DNA of 64,000 nucleotides from Siderastrea siderea (Eukaryota > Cnidaria > Anthozoa > Scleractinia > Rhizangiidae). Below the pieces are notes generated by a model that worked only from the letters and a program-made list of their open reading frames with translations, was not told where the DNA came from and did not search any database. Shown in pieces: positions 21,351-31,835 of this stretch; the stretch's first letter is position 1, and each line of letters begins with the position of its first letter. The stretch spans positions 39,384,377-39,448,376 of the forward strand of contig OZ034970.1 in NCBI GenBank assembly GCA_964030785.1, in the 5' to 3' direction. The position numbers and the translations under genes are program-made.

Positions 21351-21689
21351 CATAGGTCCAAAGGAGGTCATTTTCTTGACTTAACTTACATTGAGAAAAA
21401 TTCAAGAAGGAAGAAAGAAAGAAAAGAAGAAGAAAAAACCGGAACAGAATGGCACACCAACGATCGTTAATTGCCAGGAATAAAATTTTAACAATATAAA
21501 TACAGTGTTACCATAACAATTAATGAAAGCTAACCACCCTAAGGCTCCAGAACACTGTTCTTTGATAAACTGGAACTCTATTCTCTCTGTTCAACCGAAG
21601 CTCGATCCTTGCCTACGTCAGTACTCGAACGATAACTGATTTACTAGATTAAATATACCTCACGTTCCCTGGGAACGACATCCTTTTGA

Positions 21690-21800
21690 GCTATGGAAGA
21701 CCACAGACATTTAACGGAGCCTCGTACTTGCCATTTTACAGACATTTTACTTGGCCCCGTATATGCCATTTTACGTCAAAGCCCGGTATATGCCATTTTG
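21690..21800. repeat. right subterminal minisatellite, part 2
   Basis: Three to four further units of the ATTTTACAGACATTTTAC..GCCCCGTATATGCC type, separated from part 1 by about 340 bp of unique sequence. Confidence 0.7.
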
Positions 21801-22455
21801 TTTTCACAAATAAATCACCTTAATTTCTTATCAGATACAGGAGCCCATTACTCTGTCAGATAACAATTCTGTAAAAAAGTTTCATGTAAATTTAATGTTC
21901 AAGCATCAACAGCAACCTTACTGTATCTGGTAAAACCATTTACATGTTGAAAATCACTATTTACAGCTCATTTACATGACACATGGAAACGATATGCGGT
22001 TCAATCGCCCCCTTTTCTAGTAACCATAAATTTACATGTTATTTACATTATCCTCAAATCTGCATTAGAACATGATCATGTAAAGTACCATTTACAGGAC
22101 ATTTACATTGTCCATGGAAAGAAACCAGTTCCTCGTAAATTCAATTTACAGAGTTCTAACACCACAGTTTTCTGTTATGACCATTTACATGTTATTTACA
22201 TGATGTGTTCAAACAATTTACATATTTTTTTACACTACAGATACTGTAAATTTGCCAAAAGGAATTTACACGTTTTTTACATGTTTTTCGAATTATAAAA
22301 CCAGAAAGTGACCCTGTAAATTTTCATTTACACCACGTTTACATAATCTATTGAAACGTGTAAATTTCATGTAAATTTTATTTTACAAAACCTTAAAATG
22401 TAAATTGCAATTTACAAATCCTGTAAATCCAAATTTACATGAAAATTACATGTTT
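21801..22455. repeat. right subterminal ATTTACAT-rich zone
   Basis: More than twenty copies of ATTTACAT, TTTACATG and TGTAAAT occur in both orientations up to the right terminal repeat. Its mirror is at 12,330-12,559. Confidence 0.75.
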
Positions 22456-22479
22456 TGTAAATTTTCAACTTTTCCAGTG
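22456..22479 (-). repeat. right terminal inverted repeat of the 10.2-kb element
   Basis: 24 bp ending CCAGTG, the exact complement of 12306-12329. It is followed by CGT, the repeated target. Confidence 0.92.
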
Positions 22480-22493
22480 CGTACACGGCACGC

Positions 22494-23441
22494 ATGTATT
22501 GCAGCAACATGACAAATTGGACTGGCAATGATAACCAGAAAACGTACGAAGAACTGTTTTGCTCAGCAGAATTAACTGGAGGTACAAACAAGCAGCTGAT
22601 ATGTCTTATAGTGGTTAACATTTTTCTGTCCATCACTGCATCTCTGGGGAATACTCTGATCCTCATTGCCCTTCACAAGGAGTCTTTGCTTCATCCGCCG
22701 TCGAAACTCTTGTTTCGTTGTCTGGCGACAACTGATCTCTGTGTTGGTATCTTTGCGGAGCCTCTTGTTGTAACTTATTGGATGTCTGTGGTAACCCAGC
22801 GATGGAATATTTGTCGTTACGCGCAAGCATCCATTTTTGTTACAGGTCATGTGTTGTGTTCGATGTCCTTGTTGACATTGACTGCCATAAGTGTGGACAG
22901 ACTGCTCGCCCTGTTGTTGGGGCTCGGATACAAACAGCTTGTAACTTTAAAGCGAACATACACATCCATAACTGTTTTATGGGTTGTGTCTATTGTTGGT
23001 TCAACAATGTACTTTTGGAATTACCTTGTAACCTTAAGGTTTGGGTATATAGGTGCGCTACTGTGTGTAGTCATCTCAATTTTCTGTTACGCAAAAATTT
23101 TTCTTACTCTCCGTCATCATCATAATCAGGTACAAAGTCATGTTCACCAAGAAGAACACAGCCAAACAATTCAACTAAACGTAACGCGCTACAGAAAGGC
23201 ATTATCCAGTGCACTGTGGCTGCAGTGGACATTAGTTGTTTGTTATCTACCTTATGGTATAGTGGTGACTTTGATGACTCAAAGAGGGCTTTCTCCGCCT
23301 CTTTATCTTGCAAGGCAAGTTGCGCTGACTTTAATTTTCTTGAACTCATTATTAAATCCGATTCTTTACTGCTGGAAGATGAGAGACGTGAGACAAACAG
23401 TGAAAGACACAGTGAGGAGACTTTACTGTTCATCAAAATAG
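22494..23441 (+). CDS. class A GPCR, intact, transposon abuts start
   Basis: This is a complete 315-residue seven-transmembrane receptor. Landmarks are N53 in TM1, LATTD with D81, W/C of the ERW-like QRWNIC segment, DRL at 135-137, CYLP in TM6, NPILY at 288-292 and a cysteine near the C-terminus. The first ATG (22494) lies 15 bp after the end of the 10.2-kb element. The next in-frame Met at 22509 (MTNWTGN) aligns with the MANWTR start region of the closest copy at 39094 and carries an N-glycosylation sequon. The frame has no defects, so the protein has been kept or the insertion is recent. Its original 5' leader and promoter now lie more than 10 kb away. Confidence 0.92.
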   Translation: MYCSNMTNWTGNDNQKTYEELFCSAELTGGTNKQLICLIVVNIFLSITASLGNTLILIALHKESLLHPPSKLLFRCLATTDLCVGIFAEPLVVTYWMSVVTQRWNICRYAQASIFVTGHVLCSMSLLTLTAISVDRLLALLLGLGYKQLVTLKRTYTSITVLWVVSIVGSTMYFWNYLVTLRFGYIGALLCVVISIFCYAKIFLTLRHHHNQVQSHVHQEEHSQTIQLNVTRYRKALSSALWLQWTLVVCYLPYGIVVTLMTQRGLSPPLYLARQVALTLIFLNSLLNPILYCWKMRDVRQTVKDTVRRLYCSSK

Positions 23442-24862
23442 TTTGTTCACCAATATTTCTTGCCTCTCAAATTGAAAGGTCACTTTTCTGGTATTGCTGT
23501 ATTTTAAAGGCCATTTTTAAGGGCCATAATGGAGTTTATTGTATATATGATGTTGTTATTGGCCGATAGATTTAACTTTTATGGTTCAACGTATTAGCAC
23601 ACGTTGCAACATTAAAGAGAAAACTAGAGTAACTAATCAGTTAAATTGCCTTCGATCAGAGCCAAAGATATTATACATGACTATATACTGTAGCTGTACC
23701 GGAAATTTTGGCATCCGTCTACATTTAGGACAAAGCTCTTCCTCTCAATCGTGAACATGTAGCTCACTTGACTGTTGTTAGAACCAAACAAAGCAAAGGG
23801 TAATACTGAGTAAGAAGTTATGTGATAAAATTCGGACTATTTTAAATCAGTCAAACAGTTTGGAGACTAAGCTTGAAAGAAGACCAAAAACGTAAAACCA
23901 GCTGATACCCTTTTTTGTGTGTGTTAACATGCTCTTTAGTTTAGATTTGTCCCCATATTTAGAAGATTTAGTAAAGTCAAGCCACTGACAACAGTTCAGG
24001 TTGCCAAAAGCTTACCAAATGACAATTGTCGTCTGATTCATAAAAACACGCGCATTTCTCCCTCAGCTAATTTCATGCACGTCTCATTTGCGATTTTAAG
24101 CTTTTAAATAAAGAAATTCTGATACTCAGTGTTCGGCTACAACTCTCGAATTTTATTTATGATAATTTACTTTTCTTTTCATTGTCAGTAATCACTTTTC
24201 AACGACAAACCTGTTCACCTTTATTTTTTATGGCACATGAAAAGGTTACAGCGTTGTCCACTAAAAAGGTCTTACACCTCAGAAAAATATTGAGTACCTT
24301 TTAATAAGTAGTTCTTCCTGTGCTTTACGTAAAGCGAATTCTTTTAATGTCGAAACCAAAATGACCTCATGTAATTTTCCAAGACAAACTTCCTTCATGT
24401 TTTATAACCTCAACTTTCAATTTCCTTCAAACGTTGAGTTTATCCGATGGGTTTGTTAACTTTCCAGACGATTTATGATGCAAATGCTAGCATAGCTCAG
24501 TAGGCAGGTGACCAACTCAAGCAAACTTCCTTATCAGAAGACACAAGAAATGAGTACTTTTTATCAGCTAACTAAAAACCATTTTGACTGAATGATGTAA
24601 AAATTATGACTATTCTCGAAAACATTGGACTTCAGTCGGTCAAAATTACTTTCCATGTTCCATTACACTTCCATTATACTTTTCCACTTCCTTTCACTTG
24701 TCATCTTTTAAACCGGATTTGACGTACTGCCATTGGCGACGTGAGCAGGTGACAACCACAGAGGACAAGCCACTTCACAAAGAATTAGATAACAATTAAA
24801 TAACGGTCGTCAATTTAACATAAACAAAAACAATAGGACATAAAGAATATTGCCTTAGTAAA
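23442..24862. other. intergenic receptor flank
   Basis: No gene is seen. The first 150 bp align with the 3' flanks at 4664, 29,736 and 40,042 (CCAATATTTCTTGCC). The stretch 24,000-24,480 aligns with 41,040-41,560 and with 4,980-5,530. Confidence 0.55.
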
Positions 24863-25803
24863 ATGGCGATAACAAACTTTACTGGCGCTGCAAAACTGAA
24901 AACATACAAAGAACTGTATTGCTCGACAGAAATAACTGGAAGTATACACAGCCAGCGGATATGCCTTTCAGTGTTAAACATTTTTCTGTCCATCTGTGCA
25001 TATTTGGGATTAATATTCTGATCCTAGTCGCACTTCACAAGGAGTCTTCCCTTCATCTGCCGTCCAATCTCTTGTTTTGTAGCCTGGCGATAACTGATCT
25101 TTGTGTTGGTATCACTGAACAACCTCTTAATGTTCCTAAATGGATGTCTATAGCGAACGAACGATGGGATATTTGTCGCTTCACGTCAATTGCAACATTC
25201 ATAACGGGATATATGTTGTGTTCAGTGTCCTTGTTGACATTGACTGCAATAAGTGTGGACAGACTTCTCACCCTGTTGTTAGAGCTCAGATACAGACAAG
25301 TTGTAACACTGAAAAGAGCATATGTAGCTGTAATTATTTCTTGGGTCGTCTCTATTGTCCGTTCCGCGTTCTATTTTTGGAGTCCTCACATAACGCAATG
25401 GCTTAGTTATATAGCTGTACCACTGTGTCTGGTTACTTCGATTTACTCTCACACAAAGATTTTCCTCTCGCTGCGTCATCATCAAACTCAAGTTCAAGAC
25501 AATGTCCAAGGACAGCAGAGCCAAGCAATTCCACTCAACACTGCGCGATACAGAAAGCAGTGTCCACTGCACTGTTGCTGCAGTTGACATTAGTTGCTTG
25601 CTATATATTTGCCAAACGGAATAGTGGCACCTTTGACAACTCACAGTAGAAACTCTTCAGCGGATTATCTCCTAAGGCAATTTACAATAACCTTAGCGTT
25701 TTTAAACTCATCAATGAACACGATTCTTTACTGCTGGAAAATCAGAGAAGTAAGACAAGCAGCAAAGGACACAATCAGACAACAGTTTTGTTTTTCAAGT
25801 TAG
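24863..25803 (+). pseudogene. class A GPCR with two frameshifts
   Basis: Receptor similarity is continuous but needs three frames. It starts with ATG at 24863 (MAITNFTGAAKLKTYKELYC). It shifts in TM1 near 25,005, where the usual GGGGAATACTCTG reads GGGATTAATATTCTG, and shifts again near 25,555 just before TM6. The last part (25,594-25,803) covers TM6-TM7 with 'NSSMNTILYCWK', where threonine replaces the proline of NPxxY. TM2-TM5 with DRL are well kept. The damage is light, so inactivation looks recent. An intron or sequencing error could explain one shift but not the lost proline. Confidence 0.88.
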
Positions 25804-26245
25804 ATTCTAATCAAGTCGGGGAGTGTTATATTCCCTTAAGTTCAGTGTTTAGTTTCTTTGAAATCTATGTCTTGAAGTTTGTTTATACTCAGTTTAACAC
25901 GTAGAAAATATGTGCATGTGACAATGGATATTATTCTCCTTTTATAATTCAAATCAATTTATGCTAGAGTTTTGTTTCTTTAATGGAAGTCCTCGTATTA
26001 CACAACAAGGGCAAACTAAATAAGAATGGGCGGCCAACAAAGGTGAAAGAAGTCTTCTGCTTCAAGTTAGTTAGATATTCGTATTATTAGCTGTTCTACT
26101 CAAAAAGTGAAGTTTTGCAAACCTAGGCACCGCATAAAATGTAAACAGTGGCCAGGTTAGGCTAGGAGCAGTCTATTTTCACATGCGAAAAGCTGCGGGA
26201 CGGTTGAAGATGATGGAAAACGCTGCCACGAGAAAAAAGACAGTG
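25804..26245. other. intergenic, nothing recognised
   Basis: AT-rich receptor 3' flank followed by unique sequence. No gene or known repeat is seen. Confidence 0.5.
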
Positions 26246-26870
26246 GTTGTTTACCATTTACAACAACTTTCCGGAAATGCCGGTTGGAAAGTAAATGGTA
26301 CACGCACTTTTCGGGTCGTTCCAGTGGAAAATTTCCGGGAGCAAGGGAACGTCTGAAAAGGTAGTCCTGTTTTTCCGGACGGAATGTTCTTAAAGTGCAC
26401 CTAACCCCAAAATATTTTTTTCCCTAAAATAACTCTTTGCACCTGTTCGAAAAGCATTACGCCTTTTTTTTATGAAATCCCCTCAGTCTTGACTTTTTAT
26501 AGGCTGTAAAAATTACGAAATCTAGCCATCATCTGGTACACGACCGAGCTAGTGAGGGCATGGGTCTATTCTGGATTTGACATCACAAACTGATTTGCAT
26601 CTTCTTAAGTCTTTGTAAACATGCATGCAAAGCAGTTTGTGACGTCAAATGCAGAATAGACCCATGCCCTCACTAGCTCGGTCGTGTACCAGATGATGGC
26701 TAGATTTCGTAACTTTTACAGCCTATAAAAAGTCAAGACTGAGGGGGATTTCATAAAAAAAAGGCGTAATGCTTTTCGAACAGGTGCAAAGAGTTATTTT
26801 AGCGAAAAAAATATTTTGGGGTTAGGTGCAGTTTAATGGAAATTCGTGTACCATTTGTTCAAACCTGATC
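26246..26870. repeat. coral-type dispersed repeat, TTTACCATTTAC family
   Basis: The left part (26,246-26,389) has GTTTACCATTTAC, TTTCCGGAAATGCC and GGAAAGTAAATGG. It resumes at 26,837 with GTACCATTTG after a nested foldback element. A related segment is at 27,340-27,516. Family recognition is from memory. Confidence 0.55.
26394..26832. mobile_element. foldback element flanked by TTAA
   Basis: Two arms of about 200 bp are near-perfect inverted copies (left end AGTGCACCTAACCCCAAAAT) around a loop near 26,610. TTAA occurs directly outside each end (26,390-26,393 and 26,833-26,836). It is nested in the dispersed repeat at 26,246-26,870. TTAA duplication fits piggyBac- or Kolobok-type transposases; no coding sequence is present. 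Confidence 0.85.
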
Positions 26871-27339
26871 TTTGATACCAGTTTCAGGCTCTCGCGGCCA
26901 TTTTCTGGAGCTTAACGGGAAGGAAAACGTCACTTTTAAAATGACTTCACAATCTTTGAAACTTCTTGGCGATTATTCCGACTCGTTTAACCTGTCTCAT
27001 GCATTCGAATTATCCAGGAGCTGAATTTGTAACGACGGCGTATCAGTTCAGGAAGAACTTATTTAGAAAGTTAATGAGAAAATAGCTGTGTCCCCAATTA
27101 GCGACCTGTCTTTACAGGGTGCTAGATCACTTGACACGTGAATAAAGTTATTACTATTATATTATTATTATTATTATTGTTATAAAAACGAAAATTCACC
27201 GTCGTGTGTTTGCGTTCTACACAAAACTTTGAATTTGGTTATTTCACGTTGTAGTTGTACACAGAACAGCAAAGAAATATACCAAAAATAACGCACGTGC
27301 AGAGTCGTTGTTTTGTTGATCAAAGCTTTTGTTTTGCGA
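26871..27339. other. intergenic with short ATT repeats
   Basis: No gene is seen. A short (ATT)n run lies at 27,150-27,180, preceded by GTGCTAGATCACTTGACACGTG. It may be the 3' tail of an old retroelement. Confidence 0.4.
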
Positions 27340-27520
27340 CCTTCTCATCAGCGGTCGCCGTCGTGCATATTTTTTGGCAAATGGTAGGGTTTCTGCAAAT
27401 GGTGAGCGCCAGTCCCGAACGGAATTTTTCCAATACGGAAATTTGCTTACCATTTGCCCAAACCGACCCAAACAGCAAACCGACGGGTTTGCCCGTGTAA
27501 ATGGTAAACAAGCAATATTT
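27340..27520. repeat. dispersed repeat fragment, TTTACCATTTAC family
   Basis: Several ATGGTAAAC/GCAAATGGT and complementary TTACCATTTGCC motifs are arranged in inverted fashion and end at GTAAATGGTAAAC. Related to 26,246-26,870. Confidence 0.5.
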
Positions 27521-28724
27521 TGCCTTACTATTCCACGTACGAAGTTTATCCGAATGAGGAATATATAAGCCTACGGTTTCCAAACTTTCCGTAAAACATT
27601 ATTTATGCAAGCCTACAATCGGATGGTGCAAAAAGGTGGAAATTTTCTTGAACACAAAAGCTGTGAAGGTTTCTTTTCCACTTTTCGAACATTTGTGACT
27701 TTTGCATTATTTAAATTCATAGAAATTTTACAAAGGTTATAAGGTAGCCGATTAAACTGAAAACAAGAAAGGCCACAAAAATTAGCTACAAACCTTATTA
27801 AGGCTTTTGTGAATGAATATATCTCAAAGACGTTGCTTTTAATTACTCTTTTCTGCTTTGTGCCTAAATTTAGACAATTTAGAGGTCTGGGTTCAAGCCG
27901 ATCAGTCATTCTCGATTTATTTACACATGTCAACATTAAAACCACCCTTAAAGCAAAATATTGTCTGAGTTAATGGCTGCTGACATTTTCAATCGAAGGG
28001 CAATCATTTAGAAAAAACAAAAGCTTTCAGGAAAAAATTGTACTGTACGGCCGGGTATTGCGAATCGACATGAAAGGGAGTACAACAAATGAAAAATGTC
28101 AACCTCCTAGAGAGGCTTTTCACTTGTTTTGTTTGTGGCCACCGTTAAATAATTACGTGTCTACTTAACTTTAGTTACTATGTCGTTTCCGACTCCTTTA
28201 GAAGCTTGAGAAGGTACAGTGTAGCCATTACAAAAAAGCAAGCCGAAACGTAGAGGATAAACCTTAGTGATAAACCAGTTGTTCGCCTAAATACCGCCGA
28301 GGCGCACACAGCTTTAATATTACAAGTATTTGTTTAAACATACTTTAAAACAGAATATTTTAACGCAAGGTGTTGACCGTATAACTTCAAATACTGTTAC
28401 ACACAGGCTCGTGGGACTTGACACTGTTTTTCTATCTATGATTTCTGAAAGTGAAAACGTCTTCAAGGAAATAAACAGAACGTGCCACGCATTTTTATGT
28501 TTCGTTTTCTTTCCGATAAACCAGCTGCTTCGCGTAAAATCCATAATTAACATAATAGAAAACACAGTTGCAGTCAAAGCTCTCGTAAGCGACCATCTCG
28601 GGAATTCAGAAAAGGGACTAGAGCTGGTCGCTTATAATTACAAGAATGAGCTCTCGTAACCGATCACATGATGAAAACATGAATAGAGGGTGGTCGCTTA
28701 CAAGTGCTTTTGGCATGAAGCTTA
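27521..28724. other. orphan receptor upstream block
   Basis: No gene is seen. From about 27,870 to 28,590 it aligns with the receptor upstream blocks at 11,590-12,300 and 38,290-39,060, ending at AACATAATAGAAAACACAGTT. No receptor follows. From 28,590 to 28,690 three copies of a CTCGTAAGCGACC-type motif are seen. Confidence 0.6.
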
Positions 28725-29735
28725 AGTTGTTCTTCTCTATCAACAATTGTCAGTTATCCATGTACGCTGATGATCATCAGTTGTATTCATCAGGAGCCCA
28801 GATTAGCGAGGTGGAAACAATATTAAACGATCAAGCACAGGTTGCAGCTAATTGGTATTCTGACAATTTCCTATCAGCCAACAAGGAAAAGTCCAAGCCA
28901 TAGTCATCAGGAACAGAGAGAAAGACATCTCAAAGATCTGTCTCAAGGTTGACAACGAAGAAATTGAACAAACAACATTGCTTAAACTTTTAGGAGTTAA
29001 TATAGATCACCAACTTTCTTTCAGTGAACACGTAAAATTTAGTAGTGTAAAATCCAGCCAAAAAATTGGTGTTCTCCTTAGATTGAAGAATTTAATTCCC
29101 GAAAAGGCTAAGTTACATATATTTAAGACTAGTATTCTACCACACTTAACATATTGCCCTCTAGTTTGGCATTTTATTAGATCTTCAGACAAACGTAAAC
29201 TTGAGAGATTACAGGAAAGGGGCCTAAGGGCAGTTTTTAAAGACAATTGTGGTTCTTACAATGAGCTCCTGAGCAAAGCCAAGTTACCAACTTTATATAA
29301 TCGTAGGCTTCAAGATGTAGCTACTCTCATGTTCAAAGTCAAGCACATATGTAGGGCATTTGCCCTACATACATATCAGATCTTTTTAACCAACAAAGGA
29401 ACCAGTACAGCCTGAGGAATACTGATTTTGTTATACGCCGCTTCAATATATATATAAGATGACGTATGGAAAGCACTCTATTAAGTATCTTGGCCCAACA
29501 CTACGGCGCCGCCTACCTAGAGATATAAGAAATGTAACAAACTTGAATCTTTTTAAGAAACTTATAAGGCAGAAGGATCTCTCAACTTTAATTAGTAACG
29601 AATGTGGATCGGACTGCCTTCCTTGTAGATCATAGACATCGTATTTTAACAGAATATTATTAGCAATTTCATTAAAATATTATTAGAATATTATCATTAA
29701 CAATTTTCTTATATTAATAGTAAGATTGTATAGTG
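28725..29735 (+). mobile_element. 5'-truncated non-LTR retrotransposon (LINE) fragment
   Basis: Reverse transcriptase remains begin at the catalytic segment (INNCQLSMYADDHQLY, about 28,745-28,795), with the YADD box. They continue through LLGVNIDHQLSFSEHV, the thumb-like ILPHLTYCPLVWHF and LYNRRLQDVATLMFKVK. The frame shifts near 28,898 and again near 29,340 with a duplicated GTAGGGCATTTGCCCTAC, and stops follow. The C-terminal RNVTNLNLFKKLI and NECGSDCLPC are visible near 29,530-29,630. The 3' end is AT-rich. It is a CR1/L2-type fragment by style and is dead. It occupies the position where a receptor coding region should be. Confidence 0.85.
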
Positions 29736-31835
29736 ATATTGTATTTCGCCAATATTTCTTGCCCCTCAAATTGAAACCAAAGTTTTCTTCTATTACTGTA
29801 TTTCGTTGGCCATATCTGAATGCCAATATTGAGTTTGTTGTGTATATGATGTTGCTGTCGGCCGAGGGACTTAACGTCATAGTTCAACGCATTAGTACAC
29901 GATGAAACAATACAGACTCTTTATGTTAAGATTACTCACGTAGCTTAGATTTAAATTTCCATTTGCTGAAAGTTTTTTAAGGGCCTACGTTAACAAGGGC
30001 AAAAAGACGTACAAAAAACTGTGCCCTTGTTCATGCCAAAAAAAAAGAGATTGCCAAAAGTTTTACAAATGAATAATTGCCATTCATGAAAAAGCACTGT
30101 GTATATATTCCTCCCTCGACTAAGTCCATACTTCATTTGCGAGTTTTGGTTCACAAGAAAACAAAACTGGCACAAAATTTTTGGCAACAGCTCTTAAATT
30201 TTCTAGATAGTGATAAAAATAGGTTTCTTTCCATTGTCAGCAATTTTGTCATTTTGGCCAATTTTTGTCATCCACTATATAATTATAATACTAAAAAAAG
30301 GTCCCATGACACCTTTAAAAAGCAACACAAAAAGTTTAATGAGAAAGACAATTTTTAAAAAATCACTTGCTGAAAAAAGGCTACATAACGTTCACAACAA
30401 TATTCTTTTTCTCCTTCGATGAAGGAGTTCTTCCTGTACTTTGTAAAAGCTTTTTGAAGGTCAAGAACGTTACCTTGCATGTCATTTTTCACCACAAACT
30501 TCTCTTGTATTCTATAACATTAATTTACATTTTCTTTTAAACATTAAGTTCATTTAATATATTAGCTTTCAGAAGATTTATGACACAACTGGTCCACAGG
30601 TGACCAACTCAAGCAAACTTCCCTATCAGAAAATAACACAAGAGACGGGTATTGTTGTCAGTTAACTATCCACATTATGATAAACGTGGTAAAAAAAATT
30701 GTATATGGCTATTCTTTAAAACGTTAAACTTTCAAAATCACTCTGCTTTGTTCTATCTTGAAAGAATGATCAGCTGATTTCACTTATCTTGCAGTTATGG
30801 AGTATAAGTTGTAATTATGCTTACAAAAAAACTTTCATCATCTCTATTTTTCTCACGATTCAAGATGCACGTCAGCTATGGTGTGTTGTGATATATACAT
30901 ATATATTGCGAACTGTTTTCAATTTTAATTACTTTAACTACAGAAAATTTTGTGACAGAAAATTACTGTCAAAACATTTTCCAGTTATCCCTGGTGTGTG
31001 TATCGTAAATTACAAAGGCCCATGACCAATATTTTTGCTTTATGAAGGAAGTTCGAAAGCGGAAGCATTAGTATAATCTAGAACCATGTAGTCAATAACA
31101 AATTCAAATGCATGTCACGAAAAAAGTGAAAAAGAGCCATTTACATCAAAATGGTGCAAATGAATGGTGCAGAACAAAATAAAAGTCCACTAGAAATTTA
31201 AACGAAACTGACGATAGAAAAATACCGCCTAATTTGGGTCCCTCCACTTGTTGTCTTTAAACTGCCTTTGACGTTTTCCCATTAGAGATGGGAGCAATTG
31301 ACAATCACACGGGACAAGCCAAGTCACGGAAAATAGGATACTCAATAGTATCGGAACATTAGAATAGTCAATCGCAGTTTTAAAAATTACTTGAAAACGC
31401 GTTTGAACACCAACTGTGACTTCGTATGGCTTCCTGCTATCTCTCATTATCAAAAGGCATGCTCTCCTTACTGTTCACCGTATATTTCTTATGGTACTAG
31501 TTAAGAGAATTTGATTTAACATCAAGACAATTCATCTTTGGTGATTATTTCGGATATTCTCATGATCTTGATCTTTCATCAAGTAATGATATTGTGAGGA
31601 GAAAATAGATACTTATCACTATTGGAGCTTACAGGGTTAAACAGATTGTAGCAGAATAATATTGTGTTCTTTCATACTTATTTAAACAGCTGCATGTCAA
31701 GTCAGGAAATTTAAGGTAGACATCGCGAATGGAATTGATTAAACATGCTCTGTTTTGGTAAATTTAAATTGATTCATCCTTCTAAAGACAAGATGTAACT
31801 AAATTCCACACAGACTATCCATTACAGCCGGTAAA
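29736..31835. other. receptor 3' flank plus upstream block
   Basis: No gene is seen. The region aligns throughout with 4664-6709. It starts as a receptor 3' flank (TATTTCGCCAATATTTCTTG) although no receptor precedes it, and ends as the upstream region of the copy at 31836. Confidence 0.6.

Larger units (their letters stand above)
12306..22479. mobile_element. 10.2-kb CACTA/EnSpm-like non-autonomous DNA transposon
   Basis: The ends are 24-bp perfect inverted repeats beginning CACTGGAAAAGTTG (12306-12329 and 22456-22479), flanked by the direct repeat CGT (12303-12305, 22480-22482). The related receptor upstream at 39,070-39,090 reads AGTACAGACGTATACGGCACGC with no insert, against AGTGCAGACGT-[element]-CGTACACGGCACGC here, so the site and both borders are well supported. 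A CACTG-type end, a 3-bp duplication and subterminal repeat arrays are the hallmarks of the CACTA (EnSpm/CMC) superfamily. No long frame resembling a transposase exists in the 10,174 bp, so the copy is non-autonomous or gutted. SINEs and several MITEs are nested inside. Superfamily assignment is inferred from the ends only. Confidence 0.82.
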
